From positions 17,360 to 69,819 of the forward strand of contig PYGH01000012.1 in NCBI GenBank assembly GCA_003014445.1: a DNA stretch of 52,460 nucleotides. The letters are read 5' to 3'. A program made the position numbers and the translations under genes. Shown in pieces: positions 24,850 through 32,897 of this stretch; the first letter of the stretch is position 1, and each line of letters starts with the position of its first letter. The notes beneath the pieces are model-generated. The model ran no database searches, was not told where the DNA came from, and was given only the letters and a program-made list of their open reading frames with translations. This DNA comes from Fusobacterium naviforme. GTDB taxonomy: Bacteria; Bacillota; Clostridia; Lachnospirales; Lachnospiraceae.

Positions 24850-24890
24850 GCAGGCCAGCATGAAATAAATCAAGTTTCATGCTGACCTGC
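24850..24890 (-). terminator. Hairpin terminator of the TRIC-type gene
   Basis: A 16-position stem with one mismatch (24850-24865 with 24875-24890) around a 9-base loop. On the minus strand it is followed by a TTGATTATTTT run, so it fits termination of the minus-strand gene ending at 24968. Confidence 0.6.
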
Positions 24891-24967
24891 CGCTATGTTA
24901 TTTATAAAAGAAACTGTCTGGATGCCCGCCACTGTGGTAATACGAAAACTTTCGTCTGTGCTGATTC

Positions 24968-25603
24968 TCAGCGCAGACGCGGAAGATTCCAATGATGTCT
25001 GACTGCTTCATAGCGAAGCGCAATTACCGTCAGTGCCCCTGCTGCTACAGCGATATTTTCCTCCGCCGTAATACGCCAGAACAGCCCCGTCACAACTGCC
25101 CCTGCGACTGAGGCAACTGCATAGACATGCTTCACAAAGATCTGCGGCATCTCATCTGCAAAGATATCCCTCAAGGCACCGCCCCCGACACCGGTCATGA
25201 CCCCGAGAAAGGCAATCAGAAAGAGCTTATCTCCGTGCTGTGCCTGCACTCCGGCGAACACGCCGTCGACCGTAAAGGCCGCAAGCCCCAGTGTGTCGAA
25301 CCAGAAGAGCAGCTGCTCTCCGACTCTCTGTGAGAGCGGCAGTGACTTTCTGCTGTACAGAACCAGAAAAAGAATATTAGCGGTGAGTACTGCAATAAGG
25401 ACATAGCTCGGATTCAGAAACATGACCGGCGGTGTCCTTCCGATAATGATATCCCGTATCATTCCTCCACCAGTTGCGGTGAGCACTGCAAGCATATTGA
25501 CACCAAAAATATCCATATTCTTTCTCGCCGCAACCATTGCCCCGGATATCGCAAAGGCAACGGTTCCGACAAAGTCCATCCAGACAATCAGCGAGCTGAA
25601 CAT
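24968..25603 (-). CDS. TRIC/UPF0126 family membrane protein
   Basis: A 211-residue protein with two repeats of the UPF0126 (YadS, trimeric intracellular cation channel) domain. Each repeat shows a glycine-rich motif: TGGGMIRDI near 47 and VGGGALRDIF near 143. About seven hydrophobic segments are present. Bacterial members form trimeric, mostly K+-permeable channels; the physiological role is unclear. GGGTAGGGT lies before the ATG. The gene is 14 bases downstream of the DUF975 gene and ends at a hairpin terminator, so both are likely one transcript. Confidence 0.92.
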   Translation of the reverse strand: MFSSLIVWMDFVGTVAFAISGAMVAARKNMDIFGVNMLAVLTATGGGMIRDIIIGRTPPVMFLNPSYVLIAVLTANILFLVLYSRKSLPLSQRVGEQLLFWFDTLGLAAFTVDGVFAGVQAQHGDKLFLIAFLGVMTGVGGGALRDIFADEMPQIFVKHVYAVASVAGAVVTGLFWRITAEENIAVAAGALTVIALRYEAVRHHWNLPRLR

Positions 25604-25617
25604 ACCCTACCCGGTCC

Positions 25618-26535
25618 TTATCTTAAATTATTTTCATCACCCTCAAAACGAGCCGCTCCGTACCACGGCTCCTGTTCTGTCCCCGACCAGGTATTCTGCT
25701 GCTTCTGCTGCTCTTCCCGTCGCCTCAGATCATCGCGCAGCTGACGGTAGAGCTCTGCCTCTGCAGCCGCCCTGTAAGGATTGGTCCAGAGGACGTCCAG
25801 AAGTCCCCCGGTCAGAGCGCCGAGCAGCTGCCAGCCGATAAAGGACAGACTCAGGACAAAGGTTCCCCACTTGTTTCCGTCCATAAGCTGATAGCTCCGC
25901 TCAAAGACCTCCTTGCGGCTCAGCTCCGGCTCCTCCGCGAGGATGTAGGGAATCATCGTATACTCAATGCTCTTGATGATGCCGGGAATAATGAGGCAGA
26001 GCGTCCAGAGGACGATCTTGATATTGCGTATCACCAGAGTCAGAACAATCTTTCCGTAGTTCCCCCCGGTGAAACCGGAAAAGATAGCTCCCGGCTCTGC
26101 CTTCGACTCGGTATTATCCAGGAAAAACCTCCGTATCCCGACCTCGAAGGCTGTAGAGATAAAAATATTCACCAGCAGAAGTATGAGCAGCATCCACAGC
26201 GACAGCGCTACAATCGCCGAGCGAAAGGTCGGAACCACATCAAGGACTGATTGTCCCATCCAGGGAAGCTTCTTTGCAACGCTGTAGCCCGGAAGCTTTT
26301 TCCACAGCCAAGAATCATCACCCATATTCTCTTCGTCCGCACTGTATCCGGAGGAATTAATTCCGGCCTCACTCTGCACAGCGGCAGTTTGCTGCTTCTC
26401 AGTATGGCTGCTTCTCCCCTCTCTGCCCTGTTCTACAAAGATCGCCAGCAGCAGCGCTGCGAGCACACAGAGTATATAATTTCGCTTAAATGCAGACCTC
26501 GCGTTTCTCTTTACTTCTTTTCGATTCCAGATCAT
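25618..26535 (-). CDS. DUF975 family membrane protein
   Basis: A 305-residue membrane protein of the DUF975 family, widespread in Firmicutes and of unknown function. The start MIWNRKEVKRNARSAFKRNY is the family's basic amphipathic entry, followed by a membrane helix. A Ser/Gln-rich extracytoplasmic loop (about 35-80), a cluster of helices, and the EVFERSYQLMDGNKWGTF segment that marks the family come next. The C-terminal tail is charged and Gln-rich. The ATG at 26535 follows AGGGAGAG; the 35-residue upstream extension overlaps the thioredoxin-fold gene in another frame. Function cannot be inferred. Confidence 0.85.
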   Translation of the reverse strand: MIWNRKEVKRNARSAFKRNYILCVLAALLLAIFVEQGREGRSSHTEKQQTAAVQSEAGINSSGYSADEENMGDDSWLWKKLPGYSVAKKLPWMGQSVLDVVPTFRSAIVALSLWMLLILLLVNIFISTAFEVGIRRFFLDNTESKAEPGAIFSGFTGGNYGKIVLTLVIRNIKIVLWTLCLIIPGIIKSIEYTMIPYILAEEPELSRKEVFERSYQLMDGNKWGTFVLSLSFIGWQLLGALTGGLLDVLWTNPYRAAAEAELYRQLRDDLRRREEQQKQQNTWSGTEQEPWYGAARFEGDENNLR

Positions 26536-26594
26536 TCTGCTCTCCCTGCGGTTCTTCCGCCATATTCTCCACACAGCATCTGTTTCAACAGCCT

Positions 26595-26873
26595 CTACTT
26601 CAGGGCTGCTTCGAGGGTCTGTCTGACATGCTCTCTGCACTCCTCATAGCGCTCACCAAGATGTGCCTCGTAGAGCTTCTCCTTCCCGATAAACATGGAA
26701 GGCACGCTGAAATACTCGTACTGCTCCGCAAGCTCCGGCTGCTTCTCCTCGTTGATCCATTCCAGCTCCGGCTCCGCATACCTTGGATTCTCCGCCTTCA
26801 GCTCCTCCACTGCCCGCCTCGCATTCTTGCAGTAGGGGCAGCTCTCCAGATAAAAAACCGTGACCTTCTTCAT
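26595..26873 (-). CDS. Glutaredoxin/thioredoxin-fold protein with CPYC motif
   Basis: A 92-residue redox protein. The first strand MKKVTVFYLESCPYC leads straight into the CPYC active site typical of glutaredoxins. The cis-Pro loop YFSVPSMFIG follows and the end is helical. It may reduce disulphides or act on a small thiol. Of three in-frame Met codons, the one at 26873 is best placed, 7 bases after AAAGGAG. It lies between the YitT gene and the DUF975 gene on the same strand; spacing of 19 and 59 bases suggests one operon. Confidence 0.9.
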   Translation of the reverse strand: MKKVTVFYLESCPYCKNARRAVEELKAENPRYAEPELEWINEEKQPELAEQYEYFSVPSMFIGKEKLYEAHLGERYEECREHVRQTLEAALK

Positions 26874-26892
26874 TTGCATTCTCCTTTTCAAC

Positions 26893-27774
26893 TCACTTTT
26901 TTCCCGGTGTAAAGCCCCGCCCGTGCACCTGACTGATGCGGCTGATGATCATGAAGCTCTCAGGATCTATCTCATGAATACGGCGCTCTAACCGCGGCAG
27001 CTCCCGGTTGTATACCACGCTCAGCACAATCTGTGTATCCTTATTCATGTAACCGGTCTGCCCGTTCAGGAGCGTCACGCCGCGCTCCAGCTCTGTGAGA
27101 ATCGCCATGCGGATCTCATCGGAGCGCTCGCTGATGATCTTCACCTCCGTGCGCGTCGTGCCAAGGAAAAGCATCTGATCCATGGCCATCGTTGAGATAA
27201 TCACGACCACCAGTCCGTAGAGTATGCGCTCCGGGGGATAGACCACTGCCTGCATGAAAAGAATCAGAAAATCAAAGATATAGAAGCTGATGGAAATCGG
27301 TACATGACAGTACTTATTCAGCACAAGCGGCGGAATGTCCATGCCTCCGGTCGAGGAACCCGCGCGCAGCACGATTCCGAGAGAAATGCCGATGCCAAGT
27401 CCCGCAAAAATAGCGCAGAGCATCAGGTTATCGCTCATCACATAATCCCCAAGCGCCCGCTCCCAGAACCCCAGCGCCAGCGGACTGATAAAGGTACTGA
27501 GCAGCGTCGAGAGAGCAAAGGCCCTGCCGAGCAGCAGAAGTCCCACAAACAGCATGAGCACATTCAGAACCAGAAGAGAGTAGGATACCGGAATCCCACT
27601 GATCTCATAGAGCACAATGGAAATGCCTGTCGCACCACTGGTAACCAGACTCGCCGGAAGCAAGAAGAGCTTTACAACAAGGCCAAAGAGTACATTTCCC
27701 AGCACGATCTCCGTGACTGCTGTGATCTTTCTTCCAATTCCGTCGTTCAGTATCATTTCCTGAAGCTTTCCCAT
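26893..27774 (-). CDS. YitT family membrane protein
   Basis: A 293-residue protein with an N-terminal YitT membrane domain of five to six helices. It contains the LLPASLVTSGATGISIVLYE motif and GIVLRAGSSTGGMDIPPLV. A C-terminal DUF2179 domain follows (about 215-290), including LERGVTLLNGQTGYMNKD. DUF2179 is structurally ACT/PII-like and may sense a ligand. Members are common in Firmicutes and the function is unknown. AAAGGAG lies 12 bases before the ATG, a rather long spacing; Met7 after CAGGAA is an alternative start. Confidence 0.92.
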   Translation of the reverse strand: MGKLQEMILNDGIGRKITAVTEIVLGNVLFGLVVKLFLLPASLVTSGATGISIVLYEISGIPVSYSLLVLNVLMLFVGLLLLGRAFALSTLLSTFISPLALGFWERALGDYVMSDNLMLCAIFAGLGIGISLGIVLRAGSSTGGMDIPPLVLNKYCHVPISISFYIFDFLILFMQAVVYPPERILYGLVVVIISTMAMDQMLFLGTTRTEVKIISERSDEIRMAILTELERGVTLLNGQTGYMNKDTQIVLSVVYNRELPRLERRIHEIDPESFMIISRISQVHGRGFTPGKK

Positions 27775-27803
27775 TCTGCTATGCTGCTCCTTTAATACTT
27801 AGC

Positions 27804-29048
27804 TTATTCTGCGCGGGGCGCGACCAGCTGGACGCTGCTGTCCTTTCCTGCCGGCGCGCTGTTCAGCTGCACGCTGCCGCTCTGCCCGGCCTCTATCTGC
27901 TCCTTGGCCGCGCGCTCTTCATTTTTAATTTCTTCCAGCAGCGTGCTCCTTCCCAGAAGCTCTGCGATGAGCTCCGGAAGCAGCTTCCGATTCTGCGTCC
28001 ATATGGTCTCCAGCTGGGTCTCTGGCACAGGCGCCGTTCCAAGTCCCACCTCCAGGGTGATGTTTGGCACATTCATCTCTGCATCCAGCCAGTCCTTGAA
28101 GCTGCAGCCCTCCTCGGATGCGCCGCTTCCCGGTGTCACCAGGCCATAACCTGTGAGTCTAGAAGCAATCCGGCCCATATTGTGCTCTCTCTCTCTTACC
28201 TCGGCACCGGCCTTGCTGTGTGCCCAGTAGATGATCTGACCCTGCGAGTGGTAATTCACCACCTCGCTGAACTTCTGACTTTGTACAAGCCTCATAATAG
28301 CCTGCGTCTCAAGCTCTGAGCCTCCGGAGGGACCCTTGTAGAGATCGCTCGCCGGCTTGTCTCGCAGATCCTTCAGAGGTGCCCAGCCCGGCGTCGGGAA
28401 GTTCCTGTTCAGATCGACTCCATTCGCATTGTTCTTCCACTTATTCAGATACCAGTTATATTTGTTTGTATCCTCCAGCAGTCCCCATTCCGCCCAGCTT
28501 TGTATGATCGCATTGACCTTCCGCTTCATCGCATTCGTCTGAAGACCGTCCAGCGCATATTGCGAGATCGCAACGCCATCCGGATCAAGCATCGGTACGA
28601 ACTGCACGCAGACGCTCTCCAGACTGGCATCACCGCTGTCTCTTCGGTCGAGGAGATCCTTCAGCTGACGCATGACGAGCGGCGTCGTGATGTATTCCCG
28701 CGCGTGCATCGCCGCGACCACGAGGATTTTTTTCTCCGCCGCCGGATTTCCTATTACAATGCGGTACAGTTGTCTGCCGTCCGCTGTGTTCCCGATAGAA
28801 TCTGCGCTCACACCGGAATAGCGCTGTGTGAGAAGCGCAATATCCGATTGCAGCTGACTGTAAGTATACATCCCGCTCACAGCAAAATAAAAGCTGTCAG
28901 AGCTTGTCCTTAAATCGCTTACAGCACTTTTCGTTTCCCTCTTTGCATGAATCACAGTTCCCGCACGGGAGCTGAGTCCCGGCATCAGAGCCATTGCCGC
29001 TACAGCCAGAAAAAGCGCCGCTGTTTTCATCCATCTCTGTTTCCGCAT
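27804..29048 (-). CDS. Secreted M14 family zinc carboxypeptidase
   Basis: A 414-residue exported metallopeptidase. A signal peptide (MRKQRWMKTAALFLAVAAMA, ending near SRAG) is followed by the M14 domain. Zinc ligands are seen in MHAREY (His and Glu) and NYHSQG (His), the substrate Arg/Asn in VDLNRNFP, and the general base Glu in TLEVG. The order fits gamma-D-glutamyl-meso-diaminopimelate peptidases, so cell-wall peptides are a likely substrate. The C-terminal 50 residues are charged and Gln/Ser-rich, without a sorting signal. GGAGG precedes the ATG. It stands 30 bases from the YitT gene. Confidence 0.92.
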   Translation of the reverse strand: MRKQRWMKTAALFLAVAAMALMPGLSSRAGTVIHAKRETKSAVSDLRTSSDSFYFAVSGMYTYSQLQSDIALLTQRYSGVSADSIGNTADGRQLYRIVIGNPAAEKKILVVAAMHAREYITTPLVMRQLKDLLDRRDSGDASLESVCVQFVPMLDPDGVAISQYALDGLQTNAMKRKVNAIIQSWAEWGLLEDTNKYNWYLNKWKNNANGVDLNRNFPTPGWAPLKDLRDKPASDLYKGPSGGSELETQAIMRLVQSQKFSEVVNYHSQGQIIYWAHSKAGAEVREREHNMGRIASRLTGYGLVTPGSGASEEGCSFKDWLDAEMNVPNITLEVGLGTAPVPETQLETIWTQNRKLLPELIAELLGRSTLLEEIKNEERAAKEQIEAGQSGSVQLNSAPAGKDSSVQLVAPRAE

Positions 29049-29184
29049 TTTCCTACCTCCGATGCTTTTTATTATACGACGGAAGCAGGCCGGCTTCTAT
29101 TTACGGCTTTATTAAGCTTGCTTAACTTTCTTTCTGCAGAAACCAGATGTCCGCTCTGCAAAGACCTTGATGCCCGGGCTGTGC

Positions 29185-29733
29185 TTAAATAAACCACAGT
29201 GCCTGATTGGTCGTCGAAATGGACACCGCCCCGTTCTTCAGCGCGTTATAGACCTCCGACTTTGCTGTAATGAGCCCGCTGACCATAACGGGCACCCGAC
29301 ATAAGCGATTCAACCTCTGAATCACCTCCGGCAGCAGAGTCCCCGGAAGCACCTCTACGATATCCGGCTGCACCGATTCGCTGCGGCCATTCTTCTCAAA
29401 GCTGTCCATAGAGGTGCTGTCCAGCATAAACATGCGGAGTATCGTGTTCAGGCCGATATCCCGCGCATGCTGAATCAGATTGAATTTTGTCGTAATGATA
29501 CCATCCGCCTCCGTATAATTCCGAATATAGTCTACGGAAACATCCTTTGCCTGCAGTCCGCTGATCAGATCCATATGCACCATGGCGACCTTTCCCGCGT
29601 CCTTCAGACGCTTCACAATGCCTACGATACTGCCGATATCGGAATGAAGACATTGCTCGAGTCCCTCATCATCCTTGATCGCTGCGATGACCGGATTGGC
29701 CTCCACTGCCTGCACAAACTCATAATGTCTCAT
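29185..29733 (-). CDS. glpP: GlpP-family glycerol-3-phosphate responsive antiterminator
   Basis: A 182-residue TIM-barrel-like protein of the GlpP family. In Bacillus, GlpP with glycerol-3-phosphate binds leader RNA and prevents early termination of glp genes. Family blocks seen: NPVIAAIKDD at the start, the LVHMDLI-like VAMVHMDLISGL, DGIITTKFNLI, the LPGTLLPEVI segment and PVMVSGLI near the end. AGGAG precedes the ATG at 29733. No glycerol genes are in the window, so its target is elsewhere. A TATAAT-like -10 is visible on the minus strand at about 29775-29780 with no clear -35. Confidence 0.9.
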   Translation of the reverse strand: MRHYEFVQAVEANPVIAAIKDDEGLEQCLHSDIGSIVGIVKRLKDAGKVAMVHMDLISGLQAKDVSVDYIRNYTEADGIITTKFNLIQHARDIGLNTILRMFMLDSTSMDSFEKNGRSESVQPDIVEVLPGTLLPEVIQRLNRLCRVPVMVSGLITAKSEVYNALKNGAVSISTTNQALWFI

Positions 29734-29852
29734 TCTCTGCTCCTGTCCTGACTGTACAAAGCTGGTTTTATTTTATTATAACACGGAAGCCTTCTGAAGC
29801 GAAATGTCTCTTATGTTGCCGAAGTCACATACTTTCTGCTGCTTCTCTGCTA

Positions 29853-29881
29853 TTCTTGTTGTCAGTCTGCTGCCATACTAT
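29853..29881 (+). promoter_or_regulatory. Possible promoter of the binding protein/GTPase/ABC operon
   Basis: TTCTTG (29853-29858), 17 bases, TACTAT (29876-29881), about 28 bases before the ATG at 29910. Weak match to consensus, given because no better candidate lies in the gap. Confidence 0.3.
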
Positions 29882-29909
29882 GCGCGCACTGTAAGGAAAG
29901 GACCGCTCA

Positions 29910-31091
29910 ATGAACACTGAAAAAAACGTATATGCACTCTGCATGGAACACCCCGCACTGCGGGAATTTCTGATCTCCCACGGCTTCTCGCCGCTGCGGC
30001 AGGATATCGCATTTCAGACCATGGGGAAAATGATCTCACTCCGCCAAGCCCTCGCCACAAAAGGAATCGACGAGGAGATATTTCTCTCAGAGTATGAGAA
30101 CTACCGCGCCGTTGCCGGGTCAGAAGAGGAAGCAGACAACGCGGTTGATGCTTCCGCTACACGCCGCTATCTCGCTGCCGGTTCTCTTCCCTGCCCTGTG
30201 AAGCTCCCCCTGACTGACCACCTGAATGCCTACAATAAAGTACACCATGTGCATGACATCGATTTCGACTTTCGCTCCGCAAATCTGGGACTGGATTTTG
30301 TGACAGAGCGCCTTCTCTCCGGAAAAGAAGCGGCATACCCGGATCTCATCAGCTCCGCAGGCTATGAGCTCATCATTAACTCTGAGCTGCACAGTGTGTT
30401 CGCCACGCATTACACTGCACCGGAGCTTCCCTTCAACAGGGAAATGCAGACAAAGCTTCCGGGGCTGCGTGACCCGAAGGGTCTGTATCGCATCATCGCA
30501 GTGGTGCCGGCCGTATTTATCGTCAACAAACGGGCCCTCAACGGACGGCAAGTTCCGCGTTCCTGGGAAGAGCTCCTCTCCGGAGATTTCCGCCGGTCTG
30601 TCGCGATCCCGGTCTCCGATCTGGATATGCACAACGCCCTGGTGCTGACCATCTACAGCCGCTTCGGGGTGCAGGGTCTTGCCGCCCTGAAGGAATGCTT
30701 TGCAAAGAGTCTGCATCCCGCCCAGATGGTAAAGGGCATGCAGAATCAGGCTCCCTCAGTCTCTATCGCTCCCTACTTCTTTGCCTCTATGATTGCAAAT
30801 GACAATCAGGAGCTGGTGTGGCCGGAGGAGGGAGCTGTCGCCAGTCCCATCCTGATGACCGTCCGCAGAGAGAGCGAGGCTGCCATCGCCTCCGTCATTG
30901 ACTATCTGCTCTCCAATGAAGTGAATCATATCCTCTCCTTCAACGGAAAATTTCCCGTGACTTCTCCCTCTGCCGGTCCGCAGCTCGCGCCGGAGCAGCA
31001 GCTCCTCTTTGCCGGCTGGGATATGCTGCATGAAATTTCAAGGGAACTGCCCGTAATAGAGAAATATTTTGCTCTGAACCAGAAAGGATAA
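29910..31091 (+). CDS. Cytoplasmic substrate-binding-protein-like protein with DUF1858-like N-terminus
   Basis: A 393-residue protein. Residues 1-65 form a helical domain with the pattern seen in DUF1858-like domains: hydrophobic start, EHPALREFLISHGF, then MGKMISLRQALATKGID. The remainder looks like a type 2 periplasmic binding protein of the Fe3+/sulfate class: VPAVFIVNKRAL, VPRSWEELLSGDFRRSVAIP, then MVKGMQNQAPSVSIAPYFF. There is no signal peptide or lipobox, so it should stay in the cytoplasm, which is odd for such a fold. AAGGAAAGGA precedes the ATG. It is followed 4 bases later by a GTPase gene and then an ABC ATPase gene, with no permease. Ligand unknown; a metal, cofactor or anion is possible. 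Confidence 0.7.
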   Translation: MNTEKNVYALCMEHPALREFLISHGFSPLRQDIAFQTMGKMISLRQALATKGIDEEIFLSEYENYRAVAGSEEEADNAVDASATRRYLAAGSLPCPVKLPLTDHLNAYNKVHHVHDIDFDFRSANLGLDFVTERLLSGKEAAYPDLISSAGYELIINSELHSVFATHYTAPELPFNREMQTKLPGLRDPKGLYRIIAVVPAVFIVNKRALNGRQVPRSWEELLSGDFRRSVAIPVSDLDMHNALVLTIYSRFGVQGLAALKECFAKSLHPAQMVKGMQNQAPSVSIAPYFFASMIANDNQELVWPEEGAVASPILMTVRRESEAAIASVIDYLLSNEVNHILSFNGKFPVTSPSAGPQLAPEQQLLFAGWDMLHEISRELPVIEKYFALNQKG

Positions 31092-31095
31092 ATGT

Positions 31096-31779
31096 ATGAA
31101 ACTGATTACCTTTTCGGGCCCGCCAAGCTCCGGCAAGACCTCTGTCATCCTGAAGACGATCGCACAGCTTAAGACAGAAAACAGAAAAATCGGTGTAGTA
31201 AAGTTCGACTGCCTCTACACCGACGACGATAAAATCTATGAAAAATACGGCATCCCCGTAAAGAAAGGGCTCTCCGGCGGACTCTGCCCGGACCACTTTT
31301 TCGTCTCCAATATTGACGAAATACTTCACTGGGGACACTCACTCGGACTCAGTATACTCATCACGGAATCTGCCGGACTCTGCAACCGATGCAGCCCCTA
31401 CATAAAAGATGTGCTCTCCATCTGCGTAATCGACAATCTCTCCGGCATCAACACACCGCTGAAGATCGGCCCCATGCTCCGCTCCGCAGATATTGTGGTC
31501 ATCACCAAGGGCGATATCGTCTCTCAGGCAGAACGGGAGATCTTCGCCTCCAGAGTGCAGACCGTGAATCCGCGCGCCATCATTCTGAACCTGAACGGGC
31601 TGAGCGGACAGGGCGCATTTGAGCTCTCCTCCATCATCCGTGAGCGGGCCATGTCACTCACAGAGAAGCAGGAGATGAAGCTCCGCTACCCCATGCCGAC
31701 TGCACTCTGCTCCTACTGCCTTGGTGAGACCAGAATCGGTCAGGACTATCAGCTGGGAAATGTAAGAAAAATTCAGTAA
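31096..31779 (+). CDS. HypB/CobW-like P-loop GTPase, cysteine-rich
   Basis: A 227-residue G3E-type GTPase. Walker A GPPSSGKT is at 8-15, ITESAGLC around 89-96 takes the switch/Walker B place, and TKGD at 137-140 is the guanine-specificity motif. Cysteines are arranged as C39, C64 (GGLCPDH), a CxxC at 96-99 and a second CxxC at 205-208 (CSYC), which suggests a metal or Fe-S site. Relatives insert nickel, cobalt or zinc into enzymes or are annotated as P47K. AGAAAGGAT precedes the ATG. It is the middle gene of the three-gene operon. Which metal or target is served cannot be told. Confidence 0.75.
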   Translation: MKLITFSGPPSSGKTSVILKTIAQLKTENRKIGVVKFDCLYTDDDKIYEKYGIPVKKGLSGGLCPDHFFVSNIDEILHWGHSLGLSILITESAGLCNRCSPYIKDVLSICVIDNLSGINTPLKIGPMLRSADIVVITKGDIVSQAEREIFASRVQTVNPRAIILNLNGLSGQGAFELSSIIRERAMSLTEKQEMKLRYPMPTALCSYCLGETRIGQDYQLGNVRKIQ

Positions 31780-31798
31780 ACACGACAGGAGGACTTCT

Positions 31799-32770
31799 AT
31801 GACTATCGCAGAACTGCGGAAGCGCTATCCCTTCACTGACAACTTCTTTCTTGCAAACGGACTCTCTGTCGAGCACGCAGGAGCACTCACACTTCACGAG
31901 TATCTGACTCAGCTTGACGACACAGAAAAAGCAGAGCTCGGCGTCAGCCTCAGTGAGATAGAAAAAAACTTCGACGAATACCTCCGGCAAATGCTCGACT
32001 TTCTGGGGGAGGAAAAGTACTTTCAGGGCATCACCATACTCCCCGGTCATGACAAAAGCGGAGCTCCGGAGCACTTCTCATCGCTTGAGCTGCACCCCTC
32101 TGATGTCATCTCCATTGTCGGCCCGACCGGCTCCGGAAAGAGCCGGCTGCTTGCAGACATCGAGTGGATGGCGCACGGAGACACACCGACTGGACGCCGC
32201 ATACTTGTGAACGGCGAGGAGCTCTCCACAGAAAAGCGCTTCTCGGGAGGGGAGAAGCTGGTGGCTCAGCTCTCCCAGAACATGAATTTTGTGATGGATC
32301 TCACTGTCGGAGAATACATCGATCTGCACGCAAAATCCCGGCTCGTGAATCCGGACGAAAAGCGGGAACGCATCATCGAGGATGCCAACCGTCTCTCCGG
32401 CGAGAGCTTTCAGCTGGACAGCTATATCACTGCGCTCTCCGGCGGACAGTCGCGGGCACTGATGATCAGCGACACCGCAAATCTCTCCAAAAGCCCCATC
32501 GTTCTGATTGATGAGATCGAAAACGCCGGAATAGACCGGCAGGAAGCGGTAAAGCTGCTCATGGCGCGCGACAAGATTGTCCTCATGGCGACGCATGATC
32601 CCCTGCTCGCTCTCATGGCGGATAAGCGCATCGTCATCAGCAACGGCGGAATCAGCCGTATCATCGAATCAAGCGAGGAGGAACACTGCGTGCTCGACAG
32701 GCTTCAGGAGCTTGACAGTTACATAAACGAAATGCGGTGCAAACTGCGCCGCGGAGAAAAGCTGGTTTAG
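31799..32770 (+). CDS. Soluble ABC-type ATPase with DUF1858-like N-terminus
   Basis: A 323-residue protein. About 70 N-terminal residues resemble the helical DUF1858-like domain of the first gene (ELRKRYPFTDNFFLANGL). They are followed by an ABC ATPase: Walker A GPTGSGKS (108-115), signature LSGGQSRA (213-220), Walker B IVLIDEIE (234-241) and the His switch THD (His266). The Walker B tail is EIENAGID instead of the EPxxxLD of transporters, and no membrane protein gene is near. That fits a soluble, non-transport ABC protein, for example one that remodels or loads a partner. CAGGAGG precedes the ATG. A hairpin at 32798 ends the operon. Confidence 0.75.
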   Translation: MTIAELRKRYPFTDNFFLANGLSVEHAGALTLHEYLTQLDDTEKAELGVSLSEIEKNFDEYLRQMLDFLGEEKYFQGITILPGHDKSGAPEHFSSLELHPSDVISIVGPTGSGKSRLLADIEWMAHGDTPTGRRILVNGEELSTEKRFSGGEKLVAQLSQNMNFVMDLTVGEYIDLHAKSRLVNPDEKRERIIEDANRLSGESFQLDSYITALSGGQSRALMISDTANLSKSPIVLIDEIENAGIDRQEAVKLLMARDKIVLMATHDPLLALMADKRIVISNGGISRIIESSEEEHCVLDRLQELDSYINEMRCKLRRGEKLV

Positions 32771-32797
32771 TAAAGCCAAGATATCACAGAACCAGCT

Positions 32798-32832
32798 GAG
32801 GGTATTGGTGACTGTATCTCACCAATACCCTC
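32798..32832 (+). terminator. Hairpin after the ABC ATPase gene
   Basis: A perfect 14-bp stem, GAGGGTATTGGTGA (32798-32811) with its complement (32819-32832), loop of 7. No T run follows, so termination may be inefficient or bidirectional with the convergent hydrolase gene. Confidence 0.65.
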
Positions 32833-32897
32833 AATATCATGATTATGGAGCCGACATCCCCCATCCTGTACATATGAAAACTTTTATTACGCTATCT

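Noticed and set aside
24850-24890. Further member of the structured repeat family
   Set aside because: Lacks the GCAAGC apex, the TCATGAA/TTATGA asymmetry and the GGGCG flank; it is better explained as a terminator.
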